Shown here in pieces: positions 25,171-34,492 of a stretch of 64,000 nucleotides of DNA. The notes under the pieces were generated by a model, which had not been told where the DNA came from, did not search any database, and saw only the letters and a program-made list of their open reading frames with translations. Source of the DNA: Capillibacterium thermochitinicola (GTDB taxonomy: Bacteria > Bacillota > UBA4882 > UBA10575); assembly GCF_013664685.1 (NCBI RefSeq), contig NZ_JAAKDE010000013.1, positions 43,358-107,357 on the forward strand. The letters run 5' to 3'. Position 1 is the first letter of the stretch. Each line of letters starts with the position of its first letter. The position numbers and the translations under genes are program-made.

Positions 25171-26913
25171 ATGTTCTACCGGGACGATACGCGCAAGAAC
25201 CGGATGCTTTTAAGTTATTTAGGAGCCGGGATCCGTAACGGCGAAAAAGTCATCTGTTTGCTGGATTCAGTGACGAAAGAGGAGATTCTTGACTGGTTTC
25301 AGCGGGAAAAGATCGACACCGGCGGGCATGACCCGAACCGTTGTTTATTTGTTGCCCGGACGCAGGATATTTACTATCCGGATGGTGTTTTCGTTCCCGA
25401 GAAGATGGTAGCGAGGTGGCAATGCATTGTTGAGGAAGCAAAAGCGGAAGGTGAGCCGGGCGAAATGGTCTTTAACAACGAATGGTTTCGGGAGAATGTC
25501 CATCCTGACGACTGGCCGCTGTTGGAGCAGGCTTTAAAAAAATGCTTCGATGGGATGGGTAAATACTTTGAAATGGAGTACAGGATAAAGACGAAAGCCG
25601 GCGAGTGGAAATGGGTCTCCAGCCGGGGCTTTTGTCTTGGGAACGATGAAGATGCCGAGACGAAACCATTAAAATTAAGCGGAACGAACCGGGACATTAC
25701 CCTCTACCGCCAAACCCAAGATGCGTTGCAGGCTTCCATCCGGGAACTGGCGGCCGAAAGGGAGCGCGCAGAACTACTGAAAATGGAAAAACTGGAGTCA
25801 TTAGGAATATTGGCCAGCGGGATTGCCCATGATTTCAATAATCTATTGGCGGCAATCCTTTCCAATGTACAATTAGCCGTTTTTAAGTGGAAAAAAGGGC
25901 TGAATGGGATCAAGGATCTGGAATCGGTGGAGAAGGCCGCCTTGAAGGCGTCCAAACTCACCCAACAATTAATGGCTTTTGCCAAAGGAGGCGCTCCGGT
26001 TAAACAGCCGGCCCGGCTTGGGGAAATAATTAAAGAGACGGCCGAATTCGCTTTACGCGGGGCCAGCGTCAAATGCCGTTATTCATTACCGGCTGATTTA
26101 TGGCCGGTGGCCATTGATGGTGACCAGATCAGTCAGGTGATCCACAACTTAATCCTCAACGCTTATCATGCGATGCCGGATGGTGGTGTGATCAAAGTTT
26201 CCGCCCGTAATGTCACCGTTTCGGAACAGAATTGGATGCGGCTGCGGCCGGGGAAATATGTCCGGGTCGAGATCGAAGACCAAGGGGTAGGGATTCCCCC
26301 AGAAAACTTAACGAAGATCTTTGATCCTTACTTCACGACCAAAAAGGAAGGGAACGGGCTTGGCCTTTCCTCCAGCTATTTTATTATTCAAAACCACGAC
26401 GGTTACATGGGGGTTCTCTCGCAGCCGGGGATTGGCTCCATTTTTTACTTTTACCTGCCAGCCGCCGATGAAGAACCGTTGGCGGAGAACAACCAGAAGA
26501 AATCGGTACTGCCGAAGCGGAAGTGCAAGGTTCTCCTGATGGATGATGAATCCTTAATCCGTACTTCCCTCCGGGAGTATCTGGAGGCTTACGGTTATGA
26601 AGCGGTTGAAGCGAAGGACGGCTTGGAAGCAGTGAAGCTTTTCCAGGAAGAAAAAAAGAAAAAAGCCCCCTTTGACGTGGTGATTCTCGATCTCACGGTC
26701 CCCGGGGGCATGGGTGGCAAAGAAGCAGTCCGCCAGATTTTAACGGTGGAGCCGAAGGCAAAAGTAATTGCCTCCAGCGGGTATTACAATGATCCGGTTA
26801 TGTTGGAACCCTGGAAATTCGGTTTTTGCGACGTTGTTTTTAAACCTTTTAAGGTCGAAGTGTTGTGTGAAAAAATAAGGAATCTGCTTGCGCCGGCGCT
26901 CAGTGCCAATTAA
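25171..26913 (+). CDS. Hybrid histidine kinase with shortened MEDS and PAS domains
   Basis: A 580-residue protein: partial MEDS (DcmR-like) sensor (about 1-95), partial PAS/PAC (about 105-180), HisKA with GIAHDFNNLL (His near 220), HATPase with NLILNAYHAMP, DQGVGIP and GNGLGLS, then a receiver domain with MDDE, ILDLTVPGG (Asp near 507) and FKPF. Homology appears to extend upstream of ATG 25171 (codons for HVC before MFYRDD) to a TAA at 25144, with no good start or ribosome site. MEDS loses its C-terminal half and PAS its N-terminal half at the junction near residues 100-110. It may be a deletion derivative. Stops overlap with the convergent peptidase gene. Confidence 0.78.
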   Translation: MFYRDDTRKNRMLLSYLGAGIRNGEKVICLLDSVTKEEILDWFQREKIDTGGHDPNRCLFVARTQDIYYPDGVFVPEKMVARWQCIVEEAKAEGEPGEMVFNNEWFRENVHPDDWPLLEQALKKCFDGMGKYFEMEYRIKTKAGEWKWVSSRGFCLGNDEDAETKPLKLSGTNRDITLYRQTQDALQASIRELAAERERAELLKMEKLESLGILASGIAHDFNNLLAAILSNVQLAVFKWKKGLNGIKDLESVEKAALKASKLTQQLMAFAKGGAPVKQPARLGEIIKETAEFALRGASVKCRYSLPADLWPVAIDGDQISQVIHNLILNAYHAMPDGGVIKVSARNVTVSEQNWMRLRPGKYVRVEIEDQGVGIPPENLTKIFDPYFTTKKEGNGLGLSSSYFIIQNHDGYMGVLSQPGIGSIFYFYLPAADEEPLAENNQKKSVLPKRKCKVLLMDDESLIRTSLREYLEAYGYEAVEAKDGLEAVKLFQEEKKKKAPFDVVILDLTVPGGMGGKEAVRQILTVEPKAKVIASSGYYNDPVMLEPWKFGFCDVVFKPFKVEVLCEKIRNLLAPALSAN

Positions 26914-28052
26914 CTCTCCAGTTTACGCAGGATGCCAAGGACCAATTCTTTGGCCGCATCCAAATTTTCCGGCTTAACGGCCGCCGCCCGGTCGGTTGGC
27001 CAGTGCCAATTGGGCAACAGCCCGTCGTCGTCAAAGGCCATCAGCGAAACGGTGGGATAATTCCGCATTAAAAAGACGGTTCCATCGGTGGTTAACAGTT
27101 TGTACGGGGCGAAACGAAGGGACAGATTTTTCTCAGCGGCGACAGTTTTGGCGAGACTGAGAAGTTCGGCGGAAGCCGCCTTGGTCCCGAGAATCCCTTC
27201 GGCGGTAACGGCTGTCAGGTGGCCGCTCCCAAGGTTGTCCAGGTTGATGACATATGTATCCTTGGGCGGACGGTGGCGGCGGAGAAAGGCGAGGGCGCCA
27301 TTGGTGCCTGATTCTTCAGCCCCGGTGGCGACCAAAGTAACCTCGGTCGTGATCAAGGGGAAACGGGTGAGGATTTTGGCCACTTCCAAGAGAACCGCGA
27401 CCCCGGAGGCGTTATCGTTGGCTCCGGGGGTATACTGGCCGGCAAGCTCACGGTGTAAGAGGGTAAGGAAAGTAACCAGGATGTAAAGGACACCGGGGAG
27501 TGATAAATACCATAAAAGGAGCGGGGAAAGTGAGGTAAAGACGGCCAAGGCGTACAAGAGGACTTCGGTCGCCATGGCCCCAACCAGCAAAAGATAACTC
27601 CGGCGGAAACCTTTCACCAGCTTTGGTGAGAAATTAATCGCCGACCGTGAACTGTCATAGTGCGCGGTGATAATCACCTTGCGAATGGGTTTACTCCGGG
27701 CCGGAATCTGCGCAACCAGGTTTTGGCTGTTTTTTTTCGGAATGAGGCGTGACAAGAAGGGGAAGGTGTTTGACTCGAGAATAAAGGCAATGAAGGCGAA
27801 GAAAGCAAGGGCCAAACCCTGTTCAGGCCGGCTGGGGAAGATGAGGGCGGCGCTAATCAAAAGGAGATCGATGAGGCCAAAAACCCAAGAAAAAGAACTG
27901 ACGGCTTTGAATTGCTCTTCCGTCAGGTTCAGATTAAACTGGGCTAACTCCTTTTTAAGATAGTGCGCTGCTCTTTTTTCTGCTTCGGTGCAAGAACCAC
28001 GGGGACCGATTGTTTCCGCTAAATACTGGACATGCCGGTAGGCTTGGGACAT
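26910..28052 (-). CDS. M28 family zinc aminopeptidase with membrane segments
   Basis: A 380-residue protein. ATG 28052 follows a run of seven G at a spacing of seven; the frame extends to 28079 without a better site. The dinuclear zinc ligands of M28 are present: AHYDSS, GANDNASG, TGAEESG, NLDNLGSG and a C-terminal NWHWPTD. Unusually, two hydrophobic blocks (about residues 55-105 and 155-195) are inserted before the metal-binding core, so the enzyme is likely anchored by several segments. Such peptidases may release N-terminal residues from membrane or exported substrates; the true substrate is unknown. Confidence 0.86.
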   Translation of the reverse strand: MSQAYRHVQYLAETIGPRGSCTEAEKRAAHYLKKELAQFNLNLTEEQFKAVSSFSWVFGLIDLLLISAALIFPSRPEQGLALAFFAFIAFILESNTFPFLSRLIPKKNSQNLVAQIPARSKPIRKVIITAHYDSSRSAINFSPKLVKGFRRSYLLLVGAMATEVLLYALAVFTSLSPLLLWYLSLPGVLYILVTFLTLLHRELAGQYTPGANDNASGVAVLLEVAKILTRFPLITTEVTLVATGAEESGTNGALAFLRRHRPPKDTYVINLDNLGSGHLTAVTAEGILGTKAASAELLSLAKTVAAEKNLSLRFAPYKLLTTDGTVFLMRNYPTVSLMAFDDDGLLPNWHWPTDRAAAVKPENLDAAKELVLGILRKLES

Positions 28053-28257
28053 ATTAAACCCCCCCGTTCTTTTCTTCATTGTTGATTAGCAATTGCCGGA
28101 AGGCAATCCTTTCCCTAAAACTATACGACAGGGCGAAAGGCGTTCCTTCTTTAATTATCTGTTAAGGAAAATTAATAAAGGAAAAGCGGAAATCTGAAGG
28201 ATTAAAATGGCCGGTTGCAGAAGAAAGTGCTTAGAACGGGAAGACAGGAGTGGAACA

Positions 28258-28758
28258 ATGTTAATTTTAGGGGTGGATCCGGGCACGGCGATTACCGGTT
28301 ATGGCTTGGTTGAACAGCAGGGCCAACGGCTGACGGCCCATGACTATGGGGTAATTAGAACACAAGCCGGGTGCCCTTTGTCCGAACGGCTGAAACAGAT
28401 CTACGACCGGATCACGGCTTTGATTCAGGAGTACCAACCCGACGTGCTGGTGGTTGAAGAATTGTTTTTCAATAAAAACACCCGGACTGCCTTGGCGGTC
28501 GGCCAAGCCCGGGGTGTTATTTTGCTGGCTGCGGCGGTGCAGGGGTTGACGGTTGCCGAATATACTCCGCTGCAAGTGAAGATGGCGGTGGTTGGGTACG
28601 GTCGGGCGGAAAAAAAGCAGGTCCAGGAGATGGTGCGGCTTTTGCTCCGTTTAAAAACGCTCCCGAAACCGGACGACGCGGCCGATGCGTTGGCGATTGC
28701 CATCTGCTTTGCCCATTCCTGGTGCCGGGCCGGGTTATTGATGGGGGGAAAAGGATGA
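28258..28758 (+). CDS. ruvC: Holliday junction endonuclease RuvC
   Basis: A 166-residue protein that cleaves Holliday junctions as a dimer. The catalytic acids are in ILGVDPGT (Asp7), VVEELFF (Glu), and the C-terminal KPDDAADALAIA (two Asp). ATG 28258 lies after CAGGAGTGG; upstream in-frame sequence to 28207 is poorly supported. Stop and ruvA start overlap (ATGA), the classic translational coupling of the ruvCAB operon. Confidence 0.97.
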   Translation: MLILGVDPGTAITGYGLVEQQGQRLTAHDYGVIRTQAGCPLSERLKQIYDRITALIQEYQPDVLVVEELFFNKNTRTALAVGQARGVILLAAAVQGLTVAEYTPLQVKMAVVGYGRAEKKQVQEMVRLLLRLKTLPKPDDAADALAIAICFAHSWCRAGLLMGGKG

Positions 28759-29354
28759 TCGCTTTCTTACGGGGAACAGTGCGAGAGCGTTCCGACGAAG
28801 CCGTTTTTTTAGAGGTGGGCGGGATCGGTTTCCGGATTATGATGACCACTTCCGCATTGCAACAGGTCAGGATCGGGGACACGGTGTTGATCCACACCTA
28901 CCTGTCCCATAAAGAGGATGCGATGCTGTTGTACGGTTTTCTTAACCAGACGGAGAAGGATTTGTTCATTAAGCTGATCAGTGTATCGGGTGTCGGACCG
29001 AAGACCGCCTTGGGTATTCTCTCGCTCTTTTCCGCCGACGAGTTTTGCCGGGCGGTGCTTAGTGAAGATGTCAAGCTTTTGAGCAAGGCCCCGGGCGTGG
29101 GGCATAAAACCGCCCAAAGGTTGATTCTTGAGCTGAAAAATACCTTGGCGAAAGAGGCCGCACCATTCAATGTCGCCCCCGGCCAGCCGTCCGTGGGAGG
29201 CGCAACGGGTGATGATGCCGTGGCCGCCTTGGAAGCATTGGGGTATGAAACAGTCGTGGCCGTGAAGGCGGTGCAAACCGTGCGGGCCGCCAGCCCGGAG
29301 CTTGAGCTCCAGGACGTGATTAAAAGGGCTTTGCGCCTGTTGATGAAGGAATAA
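28755..29354 (+). CDS. ruvA: Holliday junction branch migration protein RuvA
   Basis: A 199-residue protein: N-terminal OB-fold ([25 protein letters not shown]), two helix-hairpin-helix motifs ([34 protein letters not shown]) that hold the four-way junction, and the C-terminal domain that activates RuvB. ATG 28755 overlaps the ruvC stop with AAAAGG just upstream; the longer frame beginning at 28722 lies within ruvC. Confidence 0.97.
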   Translation: MIAFLRGTVRERSDEAVFLEVGGIGFRIMMTTSALQQVRIGDTVLIHTYLSHKEDAMLLYGFLNQTEKDLFIKLISVSGVGPKTALGILSLFSADEFCRAVLSEDVKLLSKAPGVGHKTAQRLILELKNTLAKEAAPFNVAPGQPSVGGATGDDAVAALEALGYETVVAVKAVQTVRAASPELELQDVIKRALRLLMKE

Positions 29355-29377
29355 GCAGGAGAAGAGAGGGTTTTTAT

Positions 29378-30415
29378 ATGGAAGATTCCCGGTTGGTTAC
29401 GCCCCGGTTACGAGAGGAAGATTCGGAACTCGACCGGACCGTTCGCCCCCGGAAGCTGGAGGAGTATATCGGGCAAACGCAGGTCAAGGAGAATTTGAAG
29501 ATTTTTATCGAAGCCGCCCGCAAGCGCGGTGAAGCTTTGGATCATGTGTTACTCTACGGGCCGCCGGGACTGGGCAAGACGACGCTAGCCCATATTATCG
29601 CGGCCGAACTGGGGGTTCAGATCCGGGTGACTTCGGGCCCGGCGATTGAAAGGCCCGGCGATCTGGCCGCCCTCTTAACCAATTTGGAAGAGAATGATGT
29701 TCTTTTTATCGATGAAATTCACCGGCTCAACCGGGCGGTTGAAGAGGTCCTTTACCCGGCAATGGAAGACTACGCCCTGGACATCATCATCGGGAAGGGG
29801 GCCAACGCCCGCTCGCTCCGGATCGATCTGCCCAAATTTACCTTGGTTGGAGCAACCACGCGGGCGGGGGCTTTATCGGCCCCGCTGCGGGACCGCTTTG
29901 GGATCATTAACCGGCTGGACTTTTACTCGACCGCGGATTTGGTGCAGATTATTACCCGGACGGCCCGGATCCTTAAGATTGCGATCGACGCCGAGGGGGC
30001 CAACGAGTTGGCCCGCCGCGCCCGGGGAACCCCCCGGATTGCCAACCGTTTGCTGAAGCGGGTCCGGGATTATGCGGAAGTCAAGGCGAATGGGGTGATC
30101 ACCGCTGCAGTTGCCGCCGCCGCCCTGAACCGGTTGGAAGTTGACGAAAAAGGGTTGGACCGGGTCGACCGGCTTATGCTGGAAACGATTATAGGTAAAT
30201 TTGATGGCGGGCCGGTGGGGGTTGAGACCTTGGCGGCGGCCACGCAGGAAGCGGTTGAGACCATCGAAGATGTCTGTGAACCCTATTTGATGCAGATCGG
30301 TTTCTTACAGAGGACGCCCCGCGGACGGGTGACGACCCGCTTGGCCTGGGAACATCTGGGGTTAAAATACAACAAGAAGGACGAGACTAACCAGGGGGAG
30401 TTGGAACTGGGCTGA
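29378..30415 (+). CDS. ruvB: Holliday junction branch migration ATPase RuvB
   Basis: A 345-residue AAA+ motor. Walker [12 protein letters not shown], Walker B FIDEIHR, sensor 1 GATTRAG, arginine finger RDRFG, and the C-terminal winged helix ([11 protein letters not shown]) are all present. ATG 29378 is 23 bases after ruvA, preceded by AGGAGAAGAGAGG. It forms the hexameric ring that drives branch migration with RuvA. Confidence 0.97.
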   Translation: MEDSRLVTPRLREEDSELDRTVRPRKLEEYIGQTQVKENLKIFIEAARKRGEALDHVLLYGPPGLGKTTLAHIIAAELGVQIRVTSGPAIERPGDLAALLTNLEENDVLFIDEIHRLNRAVEEVLYPAMEDYALDIIIGKGANARSLRIDLPKFTLVGATTRAGALSAPLRDRFGIINRLDFYSTADLVQIITRTARILKIAIDAEGANELARRARGTPRIANRLLKRVRDYAEVKANGVITAAVAAAALNRLEVDEKGLDRVDRLMLETIIGKFDGGPVGVETLAAATQEAVETIEDVCEPYLMQIGFLQRTPRGRVTTRLAWEHLGLKYNKKDETNQGELELG

Positions 30416-30468
30416 AAACCGGTCCGGCTTCTTATACGGATCACTAAGAAAGAAAAGAGGCATGGGCT

Positions 30469-31065
30469 TTGGAACTGTTACTTCATACTTGCTGCGGGCC
30501 GTGTGCGACCTATTCCACGGAATTTCTGCAGGAACAGGGCTACGCGCCAACCATGTATTACTACAACCCCAATATCCACCCTTATAAAGAGTGGGAGCGG
30601 CGCAAGGAAAGCCTGGCGGAGTTTGCTTCCCGCAAGGGACTGCCTTTAATTCTGGAGGAAGAGTATGAACTTTCCACCTTCCTACAGCGTACAGTCCCCC
30701 ATGAAAAGGAGCGGTGCGGAATCTGTTACCGGATGCGCCTGGAAAAAACCGCCCGCCAGGCAAAGGCAATGGGGTTTCCCGCCTTTGGGACGACCTTGTT
30801 GATTTCGCCTTACCAAAACCGGGATTTAATCTGCCAGATCGGCGGCGAGTTGGCCGCCGCCTATCAGCTTCTCTTCTGCGACCTTGATTTACGACCCGGT
30901 TTCCGGCGTAGTCAGCAATTGGCCAGGGAATACGGACTTTACCGGCAGGGGTACTGCGGTTGTATCTTCAGCGAGCGGGACCGCTATTATAAACCGGGTC
31001 GGACCGGGACCGATAAAACGAATGACCACGTAAAAAGCCCTGGGAAAGGAGGGGGAGGGCAGTGA
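30469..31065 (+). CDS. queH: Epoxyqueuosine reductase QueH
   Basis: A 198-residue protein of the former DUF208 family, now QueH, which reduces epoxyqueuosine to queuosine in tRNA and replaces QueG in many Firmicutes. Cysteine motifs are intact: HTCCGPC at residues 7-13, RCGICYRMR, and GYCGCIFSE, which bind a [4Fe-4S] cluster and an extra iron. TTG 30469 is about nine bases after AGAGGC. The C-terminal 20 residues (rich in Gly and Lys) extend past the usual family end. It lies 53 bases after ruvB, and its stop overlaps the next start. Confidence 0.93.
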   Translation: MELLLHTCCGPCATYSTEFLQEQGYAPTMYYYNPNIHPYKEWERRKESLAEFASRKGLPLILEEEYELSTFLQRTVPHEKERCGICYRMRLEKTARQAKAMGFPAFGTTLLISPYQNRDLICQIGGELAAAYQLLFCDLDLRPGFRRSQQLAREYGLYRQGYCGCIFSERDRYYKPGRTGTDKTNDHVKSPGKGGGGQ

Positions 31066-31292
31066 TGACCAATCCTTTTGGACCGGTGGGTCGCATGCTG
31101 ATCATCGCCGGTCTTCTCCTCGTCTTATTGGGGGGATTGCTCCAGTTTGGGGAGAAAATCTTCCAACGGGGCCGTTTGCCCGGAGATATTTTAATCCGCC
31201 GGGGTAATTTCACCTTTTACTTTCCGCTCGGCACCTGTGTGCTGCTGAGCATCATTTTAAGTTTGGTCCTGGCGCTGTTGAACCGGAGGTGA
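31065..31292 (+). CDS. DUF2905 family small membrane protein
   Basis: A 75-residue protein with two hydrophobic segments separated by the conserved motif FGRLPGDI-type (here RGRLPGDILIRRGNFTFYFPLGTCVLLSI). The DUF2905 family is typically found near ruvB or queA/queH in Firmicutes, but no role is known. ATG 31065 overlaps the queH stop, with GGAGGGGGAGGG upstream; GTG 31062 is an alternative. Confidence 0.85.
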   Translation: MTNPFGPVGRMLIIAGLLLVLLGGLLQFGEKIFQRGRLPGDILIRRGNFTFYFPLGTCVLLSIILSLVLALLNRR

Positions 31293-31296
31293 CCCG

Positions 31297-32070
31297 GTGG
31301 GGCTCTACCATTGTGAAGGCATCATCTTGCGGACCCGCGGTTTAGGGGAGGCCGACCGGATCGTGACCCTTTTCACCAAGGAAAAGGGGAAGATCGAAGC
31401 GGTGGCCCGGGGCGCGCGGCGCCCGCGGAACCGTTTGGTCGGGGTTACCCAGCAGTTTTCGTACATTAAAGCGTTGGTTTTTACCGGGAAAAACCTGGAC
31501 CAACTAAGCCAGGCCGAGATTATCAAGTCTTTTGCTCCGCTGAGGGACGAACTATTGAAAATGGCCTATGCCACGTGGTGGGCGGAGCTGCTTGATGTTT
31601 TTCTACCTTTAAATGAGGTGAACAGTGATGTCTTCCTGTTTTTGCTGGCCGGTTTGGTGGTGTTGGAGAGGGTTCCCGACCCGATGTTGGTCTCCCGCGC
31701 TTTTGAACTGCGCCTGTTGAAATATTTGGGGTATGAACCGGTCTTGGACCGGTGCGTAGGCTGCCAAAATGCCGCCGGGTCTTTTGCCGGTTTTGCTCCG
31801 TCCGAAGGCGGGCTCCTCTGTCGCTCCTGTGCCGGTGCCAGCGGCGCGCAGTTGATTCCGGTCCGGCCGGCCGCGGTCTCTTTTCTCCGTTCTTTATACC
31901 AGACGGACCTTCGTGACCTGGCCCGGCGCCCGGTCGACCCGGCCTTGGGGAACGAATTGGGCCATCTCCTCTTCACCTTTATCCAGCTCCGGGCGGAGAA
32001 AACGTTGAAATCCTTGTCTTTCCTCCAGTCGTTGCTGGCCTGGAAGCCACCGGAGGCGGATTTAAATTGA
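31297..32070 (+). CDS. recO: DNA repair protein RecO
   Basis: A 257-residue protein. The N-terminal OB-fold begins GLYHCEGIILRTRGLGEADRIVTLFTKEKGK, a clear RecO signature, and the C-terminal half carries a C4 zinc site (CVGCQ, LLCRSC). RecO loads RecA on SSB-coated single strands with RecR. GTG 31297 is only four bases after DUF2905, with CGGAGGTG overlapping the previous stop. Common order in Firmicutes. Confidence 0.95.
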   Translation: MGLYHCEGIILRTRGLGEADRIVTLFTKEKGKIEAVARGARRPRNRLVGVTQQFSYIKALVFTGKNLDQLSQAEIIKSFAPLRDELLKMAYATWWAELLDVFLPLNEVNSDVFLFLLAGLVVLERVPDPMLVSRAFELRLLKYLGYEPVLDRCVGCQNAAGSFAGFAPSEGGLLCRSCAGASGAQLIPVRPAAVSFLRSLYQTDLRDLARRPVDPALGNELGHLLFTFIQLRAEKTLKSLSFLQSLLAWKPPEADLN

Positions 32071-32096
32071 CAGGCCTCTCCCGACTTTGCTATACT
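32067..32096 (+). promoter_or_regulatory. Sigma-A-type promoter upstream of spoIIM
   Basis: TTGACA at 32067-32072 overlaps the recO stop, and TATACT at 32091-32096 lies 18 bases downstream. The start site would be near 32103. Confidence 0.6.
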
Positions 32097-32109
32097 TGAA
32101 AATTGAATT

Positions 32110-32754
32110 ATGATGAGGATGATATCCGTGGCTAAACTCTACTTGTTGCCGACTTTTTCCCGGTCTTACCGGATGCTTCTTGCCTTTTCCGGCTTTGTGC
32201 TCCTCTTAAGTGTGGCTTTGGGTTACGGCACCTGGGCGGCCGACCCGGTGCTGGCGAAACAGACCATGGAACAGGTCATTAATGAACAGTTTATGGTCCT
32301 GATTGAAAAAATGGCCGATCTTAACTGGTGGGGGCAGTTCCTGGTCATTTTGCTCAATAACCTAAAAGCGACCCTTTTAATCATTGTTAGCGGCGCATTT
32401 TTACCGTTTGTCCCGTTACTGGTGGGCATCCTGCCCAATGGTTTTGTCATTGGCTTGCTGGCCGGTCTTTACGAGTATGAGCTGGGGGTACCGAAAAGCA
32501 CCTTTTTCCTTAGTTTATTGCCCCATGGCCTTTTTGAGATTCCCGCTATCTTGCTGGCGGTGACGATCAGTGTGCTCTGGGGCGTCCGGAACTGGCGGAG
32601 TATTTTCAGGGGTGAAAAGGCGAGAACTTCCTGGGCGGCCCACGCCAAAGCAAGTCTGGCTTTTTTTCCGTTAATCCTCGCCTTGCTGATCATTGCCGCG
32701 CTGGTCGAAGTTTTAGTGACTCCCCTCATCTTTAACCTGCCCAGTTTTGTTTAA
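32110..32754 (+). CDS. spoIIM: Stage II sporulation protein M
   Basis: A 208- to 214-residue DUF95 membrane protein with about five hydrophobic segments and the family motif ILLNNLKATLLIIVSGAFLPFVPLLVG, then LPHGLFEIPAILLA. SpoIIM, with SpoIID and SpoIIP, drives peptidoglycan remodelling during engulfment. The start is uncertain: ATG 32110 would leave almost no leader behind the promoter at 32067-32096 and has no ribosome site; GTG 32128, after GAGGATGATATCC, is the better candidate. Confidence 0.93.
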   Translation: MMRMISVAKLYLLPTFSRSYRMLLAFSGFVLLLSVALGYGTWAADPVLAKQTMEQVINEQFMVLIEKMADLNWWGQFLVILLNNLKATLLIIVSGAFLPFVPLLVGILPNGFVIGLLAGLYEYELGVPKSTFFLSLLPHGLFEIPAILLAVTISVLWGVRNWRSIFRGEKARTSWAAHAKASLAFFPLILALLIIAALVEVLVTPLIFNLPSFV

Positions 32755-32818
32755 ACAACCAAGCAAGCCCGCCTGTCAAAGTGTTTAAATACGGAATTCC
32801 TGACGAGAAGGAGGAACA

Positions 32819-34147
32819 ATGATGGAAAATGAAAAAACACCCACGGCAACGACGACCATGGAAAAGATTGTTTCGTTAGCGAAAAGAAGAGGTTTTATCT
32901 TCCAAAGCAGCGAGATCTATGGCGGTTTAAATAGTTGCTGGGATTACGGTCCATTGGGGGTTGAACTGAAGAATAACGTGAAACGGGCCTGGTGGCGGCG
33001 GATGGTGCAGGAACGGGATGACATGGTCGGGCAAGACGCCAGCATCCTGATGCACCCGAGGGTTTGGGAAGCCAGCGGCCATCTGGAAGGCTTCACCGAT
33101 CCGCTGGTCGATTGTAAGCAGTGTCGCCAACGGTTCCGCGCCGACCACGTGACGGGGAAGACCTGTCCGGAGTGTGGCGGCGAGTTGACGGAACCCCGGA
33201 ACTTCAACCTCATGTTCAAAACCTTCATGGGCCCGGTGGAAGACCAGGCGGCCGTGGTTTACCTGCGGCCGGAGACCGCCCAGGGGATTTTCGTCAATTT
33301 CAACAATATCTTGACGACAACCAGAAAACGACTGCCCTTCGGGGTTGCGCAAATCGGTAAATCTTTCCGGAATGAGATTACCCCCGGGAATTTTACCTTC
33401 CGGACCCGCGAATTTGAGCAGATGGAGATCGAGTACTTTGTAAAACCCGGTACCGATGAGGAGCATTTCCACAAATGGGTCGAAACGAGGTACAAGTGGT
33501 ATAAAGAGCTGGGGATCAGTCCGGAACGCCTCCGCCTCCGCCCCCACGCCCAAGACGAACTTGCCCATTATGCAAAAGCCTGCGTCGATATTGAATACTA
33601 CTTCCCGATGGGCTGGTCCGAGCTGGAGGGGATTGCCAACCGGACCGATTATGATCTGAAACGTCACGCGGAGTATAGCGGGAATAAACTGGAGTATTTC
33701 GACCAGGAACTCAACGAGCATTACGTTCCTTATGTGATTGAACCGTCGGCCGGGGCGGACCGGGCCACCTTGGCCTTTTTGCTCGACGCCTATCACGAAG
33801 AACCGGATAAAGACGAGATCCGGGTTGTGCTGCGCTTCCATCCGGAGCTGGCTCCGGTTAAAGTGGCCGTCCTGCCGCTTTCCCGGAAAGAGCCCTTGAC
33901 CGACATGGCGAAAGAGATCAGCCAGGAACTGCGCCGGCACTGGAACACCGAGTATGATGATGCCAAGTCGATTGGCCGGCGTTACCGCCGTCAGGATGAA
34001 ATCGGAACGCCCTTCTGTGTGACGGTCGACTTCCAGTCGCCGGAGGACCAGACCGTGACGGTCCGGGACCGGGATACCATGGAGCAGACGCGGCTTTCCG
34101 TAGCGGAGCTTGTGCCTTATCTCCGGGAGAAACTAGATAACAGATAA
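32819..34147 (+). CDS. glyQS: Glycine--tRNA ligase, homodimeric class II type
   Basis: A 442-residue enzyme that charges tRNA-Gly. Class II motifs are visible: FQSSEIYGG near the N-terminus, motif 2 [25 protein letters not shown], and motif 3 [19 protein letters not shown], plus the zinc-like pair CKQCR and CPECGG and the C-terminal anticodon-binding domain. AAGGAGGAACA precedes ATG 32819, with an adjacent ATG 32822. No T-box was seen upstream in the 65-base gap. Confidence 0.96.
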   Translation: MMENEKTPTATTTMEKIVSLAKRRGFIFQSSEIYGGLNSCWDYGPLGVELKNNVKRAWWRRMVQERDDMVGQDASILMHPRVWEASGHLEGFTDPLVDCKQCRQRFRADHVTGKTCPECGGELTEPRNFNLMFKTFMGPVEDQAAVVYLRPETAQGIFVNFNNILTTTRKRLPFGVAQIGKSFRNEITPGNFTFRTREFEQMEIEYFVKPGTDEEHFHKWVETRYKWYKELGISPERLRLRPHAQDELAHYAKACVDIEYYFPMGWSELEGIANRTDYDLKRHAEYSGNKLEYFDQELNEHYVPYVIEPSAGADRATLAFLLDAYHEEPDKDEIRVVLRFHPELAPVKVAVLPLSRKEPLTDMAKEISQELRRHWNTEYDDAKSIGRRYRRQDEIGTPFCVTVDFQSPEDQTVTVRDRDTMEQTRLSVAELVPYLREKLDNR

Positions 34148-34157
34148 GAATAACCAA

Positions 34158-34201
34158 ATAAAAAACAAAGTGGCGGAGTGGCAGGCCACTTTGTTTTTTT
34201 G
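34158..34201 (+). terminator. Intrinsic terminator of glyQS
   Basis: AAAAACAAAGTGGC pairs with GCCACTTTGTTTTT across a ten-base loop, ending in seven T. Confidence 0.9.
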
Positions 34202-34208
34202 GGAAATG

Positions 34209-34376
34209 TTACTTTTCGGGCAGGGGGCGGACCATGTCCAGGATCCCTAACACCATGTGGGCCAGGCCAAAACCGAGAAGTCCGGTTCCGAAACGGCTCC
34301 GGCGCATGGTAGCTCCCACCCCGGAGACCACCGCACCAAGTCCGGTTACAATCCAGCCGGTGGTGGTGCTCTTCAT
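34209..34376 (-). CDS. Small hydrophobic protein, 55 residues
   Basis: ATG 34376 has GGGAGGTG seven bases upstream, which makes the gene credible. Two hydrophobic, glycine-rich helices (TGWIVTGLGAVVSGVG and FGTGLLGFGLAHMVLGILD) suggest a small integral membrane protein. I do not know its function. It follows glgP on the same strand after a terminator, so is likely separate. Confidence 0.6.
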   Translation of the reverse strand: MKSTTTGWIVTGLGAVVSGVGATMRRSRFGTGLLGFGLAHMVLGILDMVRPLPEK

Positions 34377-34461
34377 GCTAACACCTCCCATACCTATTTT
34401 CCCCCGCAGGCGGCAGGAAATGCGGACCAATTTTTGACGGGAGACCGGCCGCCGGGAGGCG

Positions 34462-34492
34462 AAAAAAAAAGGCCGCTGGCGAGTGGCCTTTA
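34462..34492 (-). terminator. Intrinsic terminator of the phosphorylase gene
   Basis: Read on the minus strand: AAAGGCC, ten-base loop, GGCCTTTTTTTTT; it overlaps the glgP stop codon. Confidence 0.82.

Noticed and set aside
32927..33940. Minus-strand frame of 337 codons opposite glyQS
   Set aside because: Pure shadow of a highly conserved gene; no known motif and no ribosome site.
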